Origin: Gilliamella apicola
GTDB taxonomy: Bacteria > Pseudomonadota > Gammaproteobacteria > Enterobacterales > Orbaceae
DNA length: 64,000 bases
Direction of reading: 5' to 3'
Assembly (NCBI RefSeq): GCF_000599985.1
Contig: NZ_CP007445.1
Location: 434,001 to 498,000, forward strand
The position numbers and the translations under genes are program-made. Positions 8,862 through 17,376 of the stretch are shown here, one piece after another; the stretch's first letter is position 1; every line of letters begins with the position of its first letter. The notes below the pieces were generated by a model. The model did no database searches, was not told the DNA's origin, and was given only the letters and a program-made list of their open reading frames with translations.

Positions 8862-10274
8862 ATGAGTGATTCTAAAGATTCAAGTTTACTTGGTATTAAA
8901 GACATTGTATTTATGAATGTCATTGCCATACTAAGTTTACGTCAAATTCCTAATGTTGCTCCTTACGGAGCGTCAGCAATGGTGCTTTGGCTTCTTGCTG
9001 CATTTTGTTTGTTTTTCCCTTTAGCGATGGTTTGTGGTGAACTTTCTACTGGTTGGCCAAAAGATGGAGGGATTTTTGTTTGGGTAAAAGAAGCGTTTGG
9101 TAAACGAGTTGGCTGGATAGTGGTCGTTTGTTTCCTATTCTCATGCGTTCTATTCTTCCCATTAATGTTACAATTTGGTTTTACTGCAATTGGTTACATG
9201 TTTAGTGCCGAATTAGCCCAAAATCAGGTGTTTATTGGTGTTGGTTCCATGGTGGTATTTTGGATTTTAACATTAATGAATATCAAAGGTATGAAATGGA
9301 CTAAAATTATAAACAGTGTTAGTGCATGGTTAGGGGTATTTATTCCCGCTGGTATCATTGTGTTATTGGCAATTGTCTGGTTGATGACAGGCCACCCAAT
9401 GGCAACTGATTATAGTCATGTTAGTGATTGGATTCCAGATTTAAGTAGCTGGGATACAATTGTATTTTTATCAAGTATGATGTTTGCTTTTGCTGGACTT
9501 GAAGTTGCACCAATGATTGCTGGACGTACTCGTGATCCACAACGTGACTTCCCTAAAGCAATGGCAGTATCTGCAATTGTTATCGTTGGTATCTATATGA
9601 TTGGTACTTGGGCAATTAATACCTTATTACCTGCTGCCGATACTGATATTGTTGCTGGTGTAATGCAAGCAATGGAGGCTGCTGCTAAAGAGCTACATAT
9701 GCCTTGGTTATTACCAGTAATGGCAATTTGTTTATTCTTTGGTGCGTTAGGTCAAATTAACTCATGGTTAGTTGGTCCTATCTATATGTTACAAGAAGCG
9801 TCAAAAGAAGATAATTTACTTGGTGAACGTATTGGTCGTTTACATCCTGTATATCAAACACCAGCATTTGCTTTAGTTATCCAAGCAATCATTGTGACTG
9901 TACTTTGCTTTTCAACGTTCGTATCACCAAGTATTGCTGCTGCATATTGGATGTTAACCGCATTAACAACCATTTGTTATTTTATTCCTTACTTAGTAAT
10001 GTTTATTGCCTATTATCGTTTACGTATTACTCAACCAGATGTACCGCGTAGCTTTAAGATCCCTGGTAAAGTATTACCTATTGTTTTACCTGGCTTAGGC
10101 TTTTTATCTACGCTATTTGCGGTGATCTTAGTGTTTATTCCACCAGCACAAATCGATATGGGTGGTTATGTTGAGTATATCGCTAAAATTGTTGGTGGCG
10201 CAGTGCTTGCAATTGTGTTAGCTGAATGGATATATCATCGCGCACAAAAACGTAATCGCTTGCAACAACAATAA
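8862..10274 (+). CDS. APC-family amino acid antiporter (GadC-like)
   Basis: A 470-residue inner-membrane protein with about twelve hydrophobic segments of the amino acid-polyamine-organocation family, closest in pattern to glutamate/GABA-type antiporters. The N-terminus has a GIKDIVFMNVIAI helix 1 and GELSTGWPKDGGIFVWV, the helix 2-3 signature of this subgroup. GTGAGGT precedes the ATG. Sitting between a decarboxylase and a racemase, it probably exchanges the amino acid substrate for the decarboxylation product (for example ornithine for putrescine, or lysine for cadaverine). The exact substrates are inferred from context. Confidence 0.82.
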   Translation: MSDSKDSSLLGIKDIVFMNVIAILSLRQIPNVAPYGASAMVLWLLAAFCLFFPLAMVCGELSTGWPKDGGIFVWVKEAFGKRVGWIVVVCFLFSCVLFFPLMLQFGFTAIGYMFSAELAQNQVFIGVGSMVVFWILTLMNIKGMKWTKIINSVSAWLGVFIPAGIIVLLAIVWLMTGHPMATDYSHVSDWIPDLSSWDTIVFLSSMMFAFAGLEVAPMIAGRTRDPQRDFPKAMAVSAIVIVGIYMIGTWAINTLLPAADTDIVAGVMQAMEAAAKELHMPWLLPVMAICLFFGALGQINSWLVGPIYMLQEASKEDNLLGERIGRLHPVYQTPAFALVIQAIIVTVLCFSTFVSPSIAAAYWMLTALTTICYFIPYLVMFIAYYRLRITQPDVPRSFKIPGKVLPIVLPGLGFLSTLFAVILVFIPPAQIDMGGYVEYIAKIVGGAVLAIVLAEWIYHRAQKRNRLQQQ

Positions 10275-10293
10275 GATATAGAGGAGTAAATGT

Positions 10294-11400
10294 ATGTACA
10301 AACCTGTATTGGAAATTGATTTAGGAAAATTAAAGGACAATGCACGTGTTGAAAAGGAGCTACTTGCTAAACACGGTATTGAAGTTATGGCAGTTAATAA
10401 AGTGTTTGATGGTTGTGTTGAAACTGCAAAAGCAGTTCTAGATGGCGGTATTGATGTTATTGCTGAATCAAGAACATATAATTTGAAAAAATTAAAAGAT
10501 GCTTTAGGGTGTAAAACTTGCCTGTTACGTAGTCCTTGTTTAAGCGAAATTAGTGAAGTTGTTAAATATGCAGATATTAGCTTAAATAGTGAAAAAGTGG
10601 TGATTCAAGCACTTTCAGAAGAAGCCGTCAAGCAACAAAAAGTTCACCAAGTTTTATTAATGGTTGATATGGGCGATTTACGCGAAGGTATTTGGTTTGA
10701 ACATATCGATGAAATTATTGATACGGTCAAACTTATTTTATCTTTACCGGGTGTTGAGCTTTATGGGCTTGGCACCAATTTTAACTGTTACGGTACTGTG
10801 CTACCAACAGTTAAAAATGGAGTAGACTTTTTAGAAATTGCGCGTAAAGTAGAAAAAGCTTGCAATATTAAAATACAATATTTATCAGCCGGTAATTGTA
10901 CTAGTTATCATTTATTAGACAAGGGTATCTGGCCTGAAGGACTAAATCACATCCGGATTGGTGGTTTACATGAGTTTGGTATTGAGTATGTAGATATGAA
11001 ATATCTTGATGAATTTCATCACTCAAATAAACCTGTAGAAAAAGCTTGTAGTGATATGTATAAATTATATGCACAAATTATTGAGCTTAATAGTAAACCA
11101 ACCGTTCCTGTTGGTGAGTTAGGGGTAGATGCTTTTCTAAATAGTAAAACTTTTGTCGATCATGGCGTACGTAAACGAGCGCTGCTTGCTTTTGGACGTC
11201 AAGATGTACCGGCTGAAAGCTGTGTGCCGATCGATGATAACATTACTGTACTTGGTCAAACCAGTGATCATACATTAGTCGATATTGAAGATGTGACTCA
11301 AACTCTTAAAGTCGGCGACATGATTGGGTTTGAGCTTGATTACACTGCCTTGCTAATGGCTTGTCAAACTAGTGGTGTAGAAAAACGGTTTATCTATTAA
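10294..11400 (+). CDS. Alanine/ornithine racemase-family PLP enzyme
   Basis: This 368-residue enzyme has the alanine-racemase N-terminal barrel fold. It starts PVLEIDLGKLKDNARV, with the PLP lysine in AVNKVFDG (about K36). The body resembles clostridial ornithine racemase (Orr) and related YhfX-type proteins more than Alr. GAGG lies before the ATG. Next to a presumed D-amino-acid decarboxylase, it would convert L-ornithine or L-lysine to the D-isomer, or the reverse. An alanine racemase role is less likely given its place in this operon. Confidence 0.8.
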   Translation: MYKPVLEIDLGKLKDNARVEKELLAKHGIEVMAVNKVFDGCVETAKAVLDGGIDVIAESRTYNLKKLKDALGCKTCLLRSPCLSEISEVVKYADISLNSEKVVIQALSEEAVKQQKVHQVLLMVDMGDLREGIWFEHIDEIIDTVKLILSLPGVELYGLGTNFNCYGTVLPTVKNGVDFLEIARKVEKACNIKIQYLSAGNCTSYHLLDKGIWPEGLNHIRIGGLHEFGIEYVDMKYLDEFHHSNKPVEKACSDMYKLYAQIIELNSKPTVPVGELGVDAFLNSKTFVDHGVRKRALLAFGRQDVPAESCVPIDDNITVLGQTSDHTLVDIEDVTQTLKVGDMIGFELDYTALLMACQTSGVEKRFIY

Positions 11401-11408
11401 TTTGTGTT

Positions 11409-11434
11409 AACTGCTGGGTAACCAGCAGTTTTTA
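11409..11434 (+). terminator. Intrinsic terminator/attenuator inside the dok-like operon
   Basis: A 9-bp GC-rich stem (AACTGCTGG / CCAGCAGTT, 4-base loop) runs directly into a five-T tail. It lies between the racemase stop and the last permease gene, so the permease is probably transcribed at a lower level by readthrough. Confidence 0.75.
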
Positions 11435-11456
11435 TCAATGATTAGGCGGTTTATAC

Positions 11457-12851
11457 ATGGCAACATCAGCATCACAACAAAGCCAAAATCCCAGTAATTT
11501 AAAAAAGAATCTTAAAAATCGTCATCTGCTAATGATTTCGTTAGGAGGATCGATTGGTACAGGTTTATTTATTGGTATCGCTGCACCATTAACAACAGTA
11601 GGACCGTTAGGGACTATCATCGCTTATTTTATGGCCGGTAGTATAATGTTGGCAACAATGTTATGCTTAGGTGAACTTTCTTGTGCATTTCCACATGCTG
11701 GCTCTTTTCAACATTATGCATTAATGTTTATTCCAAATCCGATTTGGAGTTATACCATTGGTTGGTTATATTGGCTTAGTTGGGTTCTGTCTATGGCAGC
11801 AGATTTAACAGCCGCTTCTATGATTGCCCACCAATTTTTTCCTGCTATTCCTATTTATCTTTTTAGCTTATTGATTTTAGTTGTTATAACTTCAGTTCAT
11901 TTAACTTCTGTGCGTGCTTTTGGTGAAAGTGAGTATTGGTTTTCAACCATTAAAGTGCTGGCAATTATTGCCTTTATTGGTATTGGCATTTATCTTCTGT
12001 ATCAACAATATACTCAAACCCATGTATTACCTACCTTTAAAACAGAACATGGCTGGTTTCCTAATGGTTTTTTATCGATTTTTGTATGTATGACCATTGT
12101 GACTTATTCATTTCAAGGTGTTGAATTAATTGGTAGTGCAGCAGGTGAAGCTGAGTCACCCCAAACAGTGTTACCTAAAATTATTACAGGTGTCGCATTT
12201 AGAATTATTCTGTTTTATGTATTAGCCATTGCCGTTTTAGCATTAGTTTACCCATATGGAACCGTGCATGATGAAATTAGCCCCTTTGTGTGGGTATTTA
12301 ATAAAGCTGGTATTACTTTTGCTTCTTACATGATGTTGTTTGTTATTTTTTGTGCTGCAATATCGGCAGCCAACTCGGCTATTTATGCAAGTTCACGTAT
12401 GTTATGGTCTATGGCACAGGATAATTTAGCACCTAAATATTTTTCAGATGTCAATAAAAGAGGTGTTCCTACTAAAGGTATCTTATTTATTGCAATTATT
12501 GCTTTAGTTTCATTATTTTCTAAATATATTGCAGCGGAAAAGCTTTATCTCTACTTAGTTGCAGGTACGGGGCAAGTAGGTTGTTTTGCGTGGATTATTA
12601 TAGCTTGGTGTCAGTATCAATTCCGTAAAGGAGTTAATAGTGGTAAATACTCTAAGGAGATGGTTAAATTTAAATCACCGTTATTTCCATGGTTAGCTGC
12701 TATTTCAATTATTGTTAATATTGTGATTATTGTTGGTGTATGGTTTGGTGAATCGGGGCATTTTATTTTATTGTCAGAAGTTGTCTTAATTATCATTATT
12801 CTAGCTTCTTATTATTACAATAAAAAACGCAATTTAATTCTCAATAACTAA
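11457..12851 (+). CDS. LysP-like amino acid permease
   Basis: A 464-residue APC-superfamily permease of the amino acid transporter (AAT) group, about twelve helices. After a polar, Ser/Asn-rich N-tail it reads LKNRHLLMISLGGSIGTGLFIG, the helix 1 signature with the unwound GSIGTGLF substrate site. Relatives include the lysine permease LysP. As the last gene of the decarboxylase/racemase operon it probably brings in ornithine or lysine by proton symport. A terminator-like hairpin lies just upstream and its ribosome site (AGGCGG) is about 12 bases from the ATG, suggesting lower expression. Confidence 0.8.
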   Translation: MATSASQQSQNPSNLKKNLKNRHLLMISLGGSIGTGLFIGIAAPLTTVGPLGTIIAYFMAGSIMLATMLCLGELSCAFPHAGSFQHYALMFIPNPIWSYTIGWLYWLSWVLSMAADLTAASMIAHQFFPAIPIYLFSLLILVVITSVHLTSVRAFGESEYWFSTIKVLAIIAFIGIGIYLLYQQYTQTHVLPTFKTEHGWFPNGFLSIFVCMTIVTYSFQGVELIGSAAGEAESPQTVLPKIITGVAFRIILFYVLAIAVLALVYPYGTVHDEISPFVWVFNKAGITFASYMMLFVIFCAAISAANSAIYASSRMLWSMAQDNLAPKYFSDVNKRGVPTKGILFIAIIALVSLFSKYIAAEKLYLYLVAGTGQVGCFAWIIIAWCQYQFRKGVNSGKYSKEMVKFKSPLFPWLAAISIIVNIVIIVGVWFGESGHFILLSEVVLIIIILASYYYNKKRNLILNN

Positions 12852-12968
12852 GATTATTTATATTCAATTAATAGATAAATACTCATAAATTAATCTTAAA
12901 TAAGATATCAAATTCAATTGTTACGCTATGTTACATAATAACGTAACAAATTTGTCAATAATGCTTAA

Positions 12969-13571
12969 CTATTTTAGAAAAGCCGATATACCAGTAAATA
13001 CTACTTGTGCAGCAATTGCTGATATTAGTAGCCCAGTTAATTTTGATAAAATAGCAATACCAGTATTTTTTAATACTTTCGCAATACTTTTTGCGCATAA
13101 AAGCATAGCATAAATGCCCGAAGAAGCAACAAACAATGAAACTGCACCAACCATATTGGCAGCAAAACCCACCGAACTTGTTCCCATAACAATAATAGTA
13201 CCGATAGAAGCAGGGCCCATGCAAAGAGGAATTGCAAGCGGTACAACACTAATATCTTCATCACTGCTAATTTTATTTTTATCTGGAGAATCATTCATCA
13301 GTGCTACCGCAGTGATAAACAGTAATGCGCCAGAACCGATACGGAAGGCATCAAGTGTAAAACCGAAAACGCTAAACATAGTATTACCAAAAAAGAACAA
13401 TACAATACCAATAATAAACACTGCACACGATGTTTTAAGTGCAGTTTTTCGGCGTTGTGGCTCTTCATATTGTTTAGTACCACTTAAGAATGCACTTAGC
13501 ACTGCTGGTGGTGTCATTAATGCGAATAACTTGGTTGTAGTGGCAAGAATCGCAACAAGATAGTTATCCAT
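12969..13571 (-). CDS. MarC-family integral membrane protein
   Basis: A 200-residue protein with about six membrane helices of the MarC/YhgN family. The family's role is unsettled; the old link to multiple antibiotic resistance was not upheld. The start at 13571 (MDNYLVAILATTTKLF) gives the usual family length and has AAAGGT 7 bases upstream. A longer in-frame reading to 13814 would pass through the rplS terminator and into rplS, and is rejected. It follows rplS on the same strand but is separated by a terminator, so it should have its own promoter. Confidence 0.8.
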   Translation of the reverse strand: MDNYLVAILATTTKLFALMTPPAVLSAFLSGTKQYEEPQRRKTALKTSCAVFIIGIVLFFFGNTMFSVFGFTLDAFRIGSGALLFITAVALMNDSPDKNKISSDEDISVVPLAIPLCMGPASIGTIIVMGTSSVGFAANMVGAVSLFVASSGIYAMLLCAKSIAKVLKNTGIAILSKLTGLLISAIAAQVVFTGISAFLK

Positions 13572-13655
13572 AATGTTACCTTTATTTGATCTAGATATTA
13601 CTTGAACTTTGTCAACGATTGTTTGTTGGCGGGAATGAACTTTTACTATATACAT

Positions 13656-13681
13656 AAAAACGGTCACCATAAAGGTGACCA
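13656..13681 (-). terminator. Intrinsic terminator of the rpsP-rplS operon
   Basis: The stem GGTCACC (13662-13668) pairs with GGTGACC (13674-13680). Read on the minus strand it is followed by G and five T, about 50 bases after the rplS stop. Confidence 0.88.
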
Positions 13682-13731
13682 TATTTAATTGGATATATTT
13701 AATTAGTTTATTAAATATTAACCAATTTGAA

Positions 13732-14082
13732 TTAGTTAAGGCGTTCTTTGATACGCGCAGCTTTACCACGAAGTTCGCGTAAGTAGTAAAGTTTAGCTTG
13801 ACGTACTTGACCACGACGTTTCACAGTAATTGAATCAACAATTGGTGAGTGAGTTTGGAATACTCGTTCAACACCTTCGCCATTCGAAATTTTACGTACT
13901 GTAAATGCAGAATGTAAACCACGATTACGAATTGCTACAACTACACCTTCATAAGCTTGAAGACGTTTTTTGTTACCTTCAACAACCCATACTTTTACTT
14001 CAACCGTATCACCCGGACGAAAAGACGGGATGTCTTTTTTCATTTGTTCTTGTTCTAATTGCTGAATAATTGCATTTTTCAT
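13732..14082 (-). CDS. rplS: 50S ribosomal protein L19
   Basis: L19 sits at the 30S-50S interface of the ribosome. The 116-residue length is standard, and [25 protein letters not shown] and [17 protein letters not shown] are hallmark segments. It is the last gene of rpsP-rimM-trmD-rplS, 31 bases after trmD, and is followed by a strong terminator. Confidence 0.98.
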   Translation of the reverse strand: MKNAIIQQLEQEQMKKDIPSFRPGDTVEVKVWVVEGNKKRLQAYEGVVVAIRNRGLHSAFTVRKISNGEGVERVFQTHSPIVDSITVKRRGQVRQAKLYYLRELRGKAARIKERLN

Positions 14083-14113
14083 AATTTTGTCTCTTACTAG
14101 TTATACTGAAATA

Positions 14114-14866
14114 TTAATGGCCTTGTTCATCACGATATTCTCGTTGGAATTCAGTGAGTAAACGTTGCTCTTCATCAGTCAGAGCTAGATTTTCAAGAAG
14201 ATCTTCTCTTCTTAACCAAGTTCGTCCTAGTGATTGTTTTAATCGCCAGCGACGAATCGCTTCATGGTGACCAGACATTAATATGTCAGGCACCGCCATT
14301 CCATCTAACACCTCAGGTCGAGTATAATGTGGGCAATCAAGTAAACCGTTAGCAAAAGAGTCTTCTTCTGCTGATGATTCATGATTTAATACGCCAGGAA
14401 TAAACCTTGCTAATGCATCAATCATCGTCATCGCCGGTAATTCACCGCCACTTAACACGTAATCCCCAATTGACCATTCTTCATCAATTTCGGTTTGGAT
14501 AACGCGTTCATCTATACCTTCGTATCGACCACAAATCAAAATCAATTTTTGATATTGCGACAATTCGCAAACACCTTGTTGGCTTAATTTGCGCCCTTGT
14601 GGGGAAAGATAGATTACTTTTGTATCTTTACCTGCTACTGTTTTTGCTGCATGAATTGCATCGCGAAGTGGTTGTACCATCATTAACATGCCGGGACCAC
14701 CGCCATAAGGCCTATCATCGACCGTCTTATGCTTATCATGCGCAAAGTCGCGCGGGTTCCAATATTCTACTGTTAACAGTCCGTTTTTTACGGCTCGACC
14801 AGTTACACCATAACAGGTAATTGCTTGGAACATTTCGGGAAAAAGGCTAATAACGCCAATCCACAT
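14114..14866 (-). CDS. trmD: tRNA (guanine-37-N1)-methyltransferase
   Basis: TrmD methylates G37 next to the anticodon using S-adenosylmethionine and prevents +1 frameshifting. The 250-residue protein shows the deep-trefoil-knot (SPOUT) signatures: [25 protein letters not shown] and [15 protein letters not shown], with [11 protein letters not shown] near the substrate loop. The order after rimM and before rplS is the conserved one. Confidence 0.98.
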   Translation of the reverse strand: MWIGVISLFPEMFQAITCYGVTGRAVKNGLLTVEYWNPRDFAHDKHKTVDDRPYGGGPGMLMMVQPLRDAIHAAKTVAGKDTKVIYLSPQGRKLSQQGVCELSQYQKLILICGRYEGIDERVIQTEIDEEWSIGDYVLSGGELPAMTMIDALARFIPGVLNHESSAEEDSFANGLLDCPHYTRPEVLDGMAVPDILMSGHHEAIRRWRLKQSLGRTWLRREDLLENLALTDEEQRLLTEFQREYRDEQGH

Positions 14867-14882
14867 ATTCTTACCTTACCAA

Positions 14883-15413
14883 TTAAAAAGCGGGATCCCA
14901 ATCGACCACAATTATTTTTGCTGTTAAATCAACTTGTTTTATAAATTGATCATCAACAAACGGAATTAAACGTTCTGTTGCTCCAAATGCATCTTTTAGA
15001 TTTGCTTTTACCACCAACACATCATTTGAGCCAGTTTCCATTAAGTCAGTCACCTGACCCAAATCATAATCGTTAATTGTTTTTACTCGACAGCCAATCA
15101 AATCCTTCCAATAAAAATCACCATTGTTAAGCTCTGGAAATTTTTCAGCATCAACAAATACTTCAAAATTAGTTAATGCATTGGCTTGATCACGATCGTC
15201 AATGCCTTTGAGTTTTACAATCATATCTTGATTATGGGGCTTGAAGCTTTCTACGATTACCTCTTGCCATTTACCAGCACGCTGAATATACCAAGGTGTG
15301 TAATCAAAAATACTATCTGGAAATTCTGTAAACGAAAAAATTCTGAGCCAACCACGAATGCCGTAGCTAGAACCAAGTTTACCTACAACAATGAGATTCT
15401 CAGTATTCATCAT
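14883..15413 (-). CDS. rimM: 16S rRNA processing/30S maturation factor RimM
   Basis: RimM binds S19 and helps mature the 30S head. The 176-residue protein starts [20 protein letters not shown], the family N-terminus, and has a PRC-barrel-like C-terminal half ([31 protein letters not shown]). Two successive ATGs open the gene and either may be used. It lies 23 bases after rpsP and 16 bases before trmD. Confidence 0.96.
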   Translation of the reverse strand: MMNTENLIVVGKLGSSYGIRGWLRIFSFTEFPDSIFDYTPWYIQRAGKWQEVIVESFKPHNQDMIVKLKGIDDRDQANALTNFEVFVDAEKFPELNNGDFYWKDLIGCRVKTINDYDLGQVTDLMETGSNDVLVVKANLKDAFGATERLIPFVDDQFIKQVDLTAKIIVVDWDPAF

Positions 15414-15436
15414 TACAGTTACTATTTATTACTCAA

Positions 15437-15685
15437 TTAAGCAGCTTTTTGTGCTTGTTTGATCAATGTATTTACACGATCAGAAACTGTTGCACCTAAA
15501 CCTACCCAATGATTTACGCGATCAAGATCTAAACGTAATTCTTCTGCTTTACCTTGTGCAATTGGATTAAAAAAGCCAACGCGTTCAATAAAACGACCAT
15601 CACGTGGGTTACGGCTATCAGTGACAACTACTTGATAAAAAGGGCGCTTTTTAGAGCCACCACGAGCTAAACGAATAGTTACCAT
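15437..15685 (-). CDS. rpsP: 30S ribosomal protein S16
   Basis: The 82-residue S16 begins [20 protein letters not shown] and contains [13 protein letters not shown], both diagnostic. It is the first gene of the operon. AGAGGA is the ribosome site, and the leader carries a promoter and a 5' hairpin. Confidence 0.98.
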   Translation of the reverse strand: MVTIRLARGGSKKRPFYQVVVTDSRNPRDGRFIERVGFFNPIAQGKAEELRLDLDRVNHWVGLGATVSDRVNTLIKQAQKAA

Positions 15686-15716
15686 AACATCCTCTTAAAT
15701 TAAAAAATTATCTTTC

Positions 15717-15737
15717 TTTTGCCCAACATGGGCAAAA
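15717..15737 (-). promoter_or_regulatory. Hairpin at the 5' end of the rpsP leader
   Basis: A perfect 9-bp stem (TTTTGCCCA / TGGGCAAAA) with a 3-base loop begins about 7 bases after the predicted transcription start and ends 31 bases before the S16 start codon. It could protect the mRNA 5' end or take part in autogenous control; it is not a terminator because no T run follows directly. Confidence 0.5.
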
Positions 15738-15750
15738 TTAAAGCCACGAA

Positions 15751-15778
15751 ATTATACTCTTTCTGGAAAAAAGTGCAA
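15751..15778 (-). promoter_or_regulatory. Sigma70 promoter of the rpsP operon
   Basis: On the minus strand TTGCAC (15773-15778) and TATAAT (15751-15756) are separated by 16 bases, giving a start near 15744. Confidence 0.75.
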
Positions 15779-15909
15779 TGGCTGTTTGTTGAAGCTAGGT
15801 GTGATATTGCTTGCTTTGGACTTATTTAGTCATGAATGGATAAAAATAATACTAATGATGTTTTATTTTCCAGTTTAATGCGTTCTAATATCTTTAGGTA
15901 CGACGACTA

Positions 15910-16281
15910 TTATTTCTTTTTTGGGCGAATAAAAGCCCGTTTTAAAACATCAAAAAAACCTAATGACCTTACCATTTTTTGCCCATCAATATAAACGCGA
16001 ATTGCTTTTAATGTCTTTTTGGGATCTTCGGAGGCAAAGGTGAAAGTACCGTCTTTTTTTGTTTGGATTGAATAACGAGGAATCCATCTACCACCAAATA
16101 ATACGGAAGCAATAACATAATCTACTTCATCCCAAGGAATTTGGATATATTTACGAGGGTCGCGCCGATGATAAAATTCAAATGCTTTATCACCAATCAT
16201 TATATTGCCATATTCAGATAAACCAGTAAAAGCAGTTGCTTTCACGGTCAAATCAATTTTTGTGTTTAATGATTGAACCAT
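15910..16281 (-). CDS. DUF956 family protein associated with mannose-type PTS
   Basis: The 123-residue protein matches DUF956 (ManO in lactic acid bacteria), a small soluble family encoded downstream of mannose-family PTS genes. Visible features are a central WDEVDYVIASVLFGGRWIPRY segment, TFTFASEDPKKTLKAIR and a lysine-rich end RPKKK. It lies after manZ on the same strand but 167 bases away, behind two hairpins, so it is probably made at a reduced level. A regulatory role for the transporter has been suggested in Gram-positives; nothing here proves it. AGG lies 8 bases before the ATG. Confidence 0.8.
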   Translation of the reverse strand: MVQSLNTKIDLTVKATAFTGLSEYGNIMIGDKAFEFYHRRDPRKYIQIPWDEVDYVIASVLFGGRWIPRYSIQTKKDGTFTFASEDPKKTLKAIRVYIDGQKMVRSLGFFDVLKRAFIRPKKK

Positions 16282-16320
16282 CTATTACCTATCCATAACT
16301 AAGGTTGAATTGATAAAACT

Positions 16321-16371
16321 ATCCTTTTCATACACATCGTGTTTTTGGTCACATTGTGTGATGAAAAGGAT
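16321..16371 (-). terminator. Long hairpin between manZ and DUF956 gene
   Basis: An 11-bp stem (16321-16331 with 16361-16371) extends, after a bulged base, by 5 more pairs (ACACA / TGTGT). On the minus strand it is followed by AGTTTT, so partial termination is likely. Confidence 0.55.
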
Positions 16372-16386
16372 AATGATTGTTTAATA

Positions 16387-16421
16387 GAAAGCATAATTTT
16401 ATACTGAAACGTTATGCTTTC
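16387..16421 (-). terminator. Hairpin just downstream of manZ
   Basis: A 10-bp stem, GAAAGCATAA with TTATGCTTTC, lies 28 bases after the manZ stop. The loop is 15 bases and there is no T run. It may stabilise the manXYZ mRNA end. Confidence 0.5.
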
Positions 16422-16448
16422 CTGAAACATTTTTACAAAAGTACTGGT

Positions 16449-17360
16449 TTATAAAAGACCTACTAAATGACCAGCGATACCTACTAAAAATAATCCAACA
16501 ATGATAATGATTGGAGATACTTTTTTACGTAATAACCACATACAGAAGAATGTTAAAAGTAACGGAACAAGCCCTGGTATCAATTGATCTAAGTTATTTT
16601 GTAATGTAGTGACTTTTTCTTGAGTGAGAGATAATCCACCTTGCATTTGTTGTAATGCTTGTTGGATACCTTGAGCACCCGCAGGTAATGAATTCCAGTC
16701 AATAAATGCGCCATTGTCTAGTTTGACTGTTGATACAATAGGCTGGAATTTTATTGATACCCACCTTTGTACCAAAGCAGCAAGTACAAACATCCCTAAT
16801 ATAGATGCACCCTTAGTGATTTTTTGTAGCAAACCACCAGATAGGTTATCTGTAATTTTCGATCCAGTACGATAACCAAATTCTTGGGTGTACCACATAA
16901 AGCTCCAACGAATAATATTCCATAACATAAAGAATAAAATAGGTCCCATAATATTACCACTAAGCGCTAATGAAGCACCAAGAGCACCAAGCATTGGTCG
17001 TACCGTAAACCAAAACACTGGATCACCCACGCCAGCTAAAGGACCCATCATCCCAACTTTTACCCCTTGAATGGCAACATCATCAACAGCGGCACCGTTG
17101 GCGCGTTCTTCTTCTAAAGCAAGTGTTACACCTAAAACAGGTGATGCTAAATATGGATGTGTATTAAAAAACTCTAAATGACGTTTTAGCGCTGCTGAGC
17201 GGTCTTCTTTCGTGGTATATAGTTTTTTGATAGCAGGAATCATAGAGTAGACCCAACCACCATTTTGCATACGTTCATAGTTCCAAGAACCTTGAAGGAA
17301 AGTTGAACGCCAAGCAACAGCTAAACGATCTTTTTTGCTTAATTGAATTCTATCTGTCAT
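16449..17360 (-). CDS. manZ: PTS mannose-family EIID component
   Basis: EIID forms the membrane channel with EIIC and moves the sugar while EIIAB phosphorylates it. The 303-residue protein has the family signature region GVKVGMMGPLAGVGDPVFWFTVRP, long hydrophobic segments and a C-terminal membrane anchor. The start at 17360 (MTDRIQLSKKDR) is chosen over a codon at 17387 that lies inside manY, because GGAG sits 6 bases ahead of it. It follows manY at a 16-base gap. Sugar specificity (mannose, glucose, glucosamine or other) cannot be read from sequence. Confidence 0.9.
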   Translation of the reverse strand: MTDRIQLSKKDRLAVAWRSTFLQGSWNYERMQNGGWVYSMIPAIKKLYTTKEDRSAALKRHLEFFNTHPYLASPVLGVTLALEEERANGAAVDDVAIQGVKVGMMGPLAGVGDPVFWFTVRPMLGALGASLALSGNIMGPILFFMLWNIIRWSFMWYTQEFGYRTGSKITDNLSGGLLQKITKGASILGMFVLAALVQRWVSIKFQPIVSTVKLDNGAFIDWNSLPAGAQGIQQALQQMQGGLSLTQEKVTTLQNNLDQLIPGLVPLLLTFFCMWLLRKKVSPIIIIVGLFLVGIAGHLVGLL

Positions 17361-17376
17361 TTTCTTCTCCAAGTTC

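Noticed and set aside
13114..13563. 149-codon plus-strand frame opposite the MarC-family gene
   Set aside because: The minus-strand frame is a clear membrane protein family; the plus-strand reading has no family features.
13572..13814. In-frame N-terminal extension of the MarC-family gene
   Set aside because: It would run through the rplS terminator and into rplS; the family length and a ribosome site support the start at 13571.
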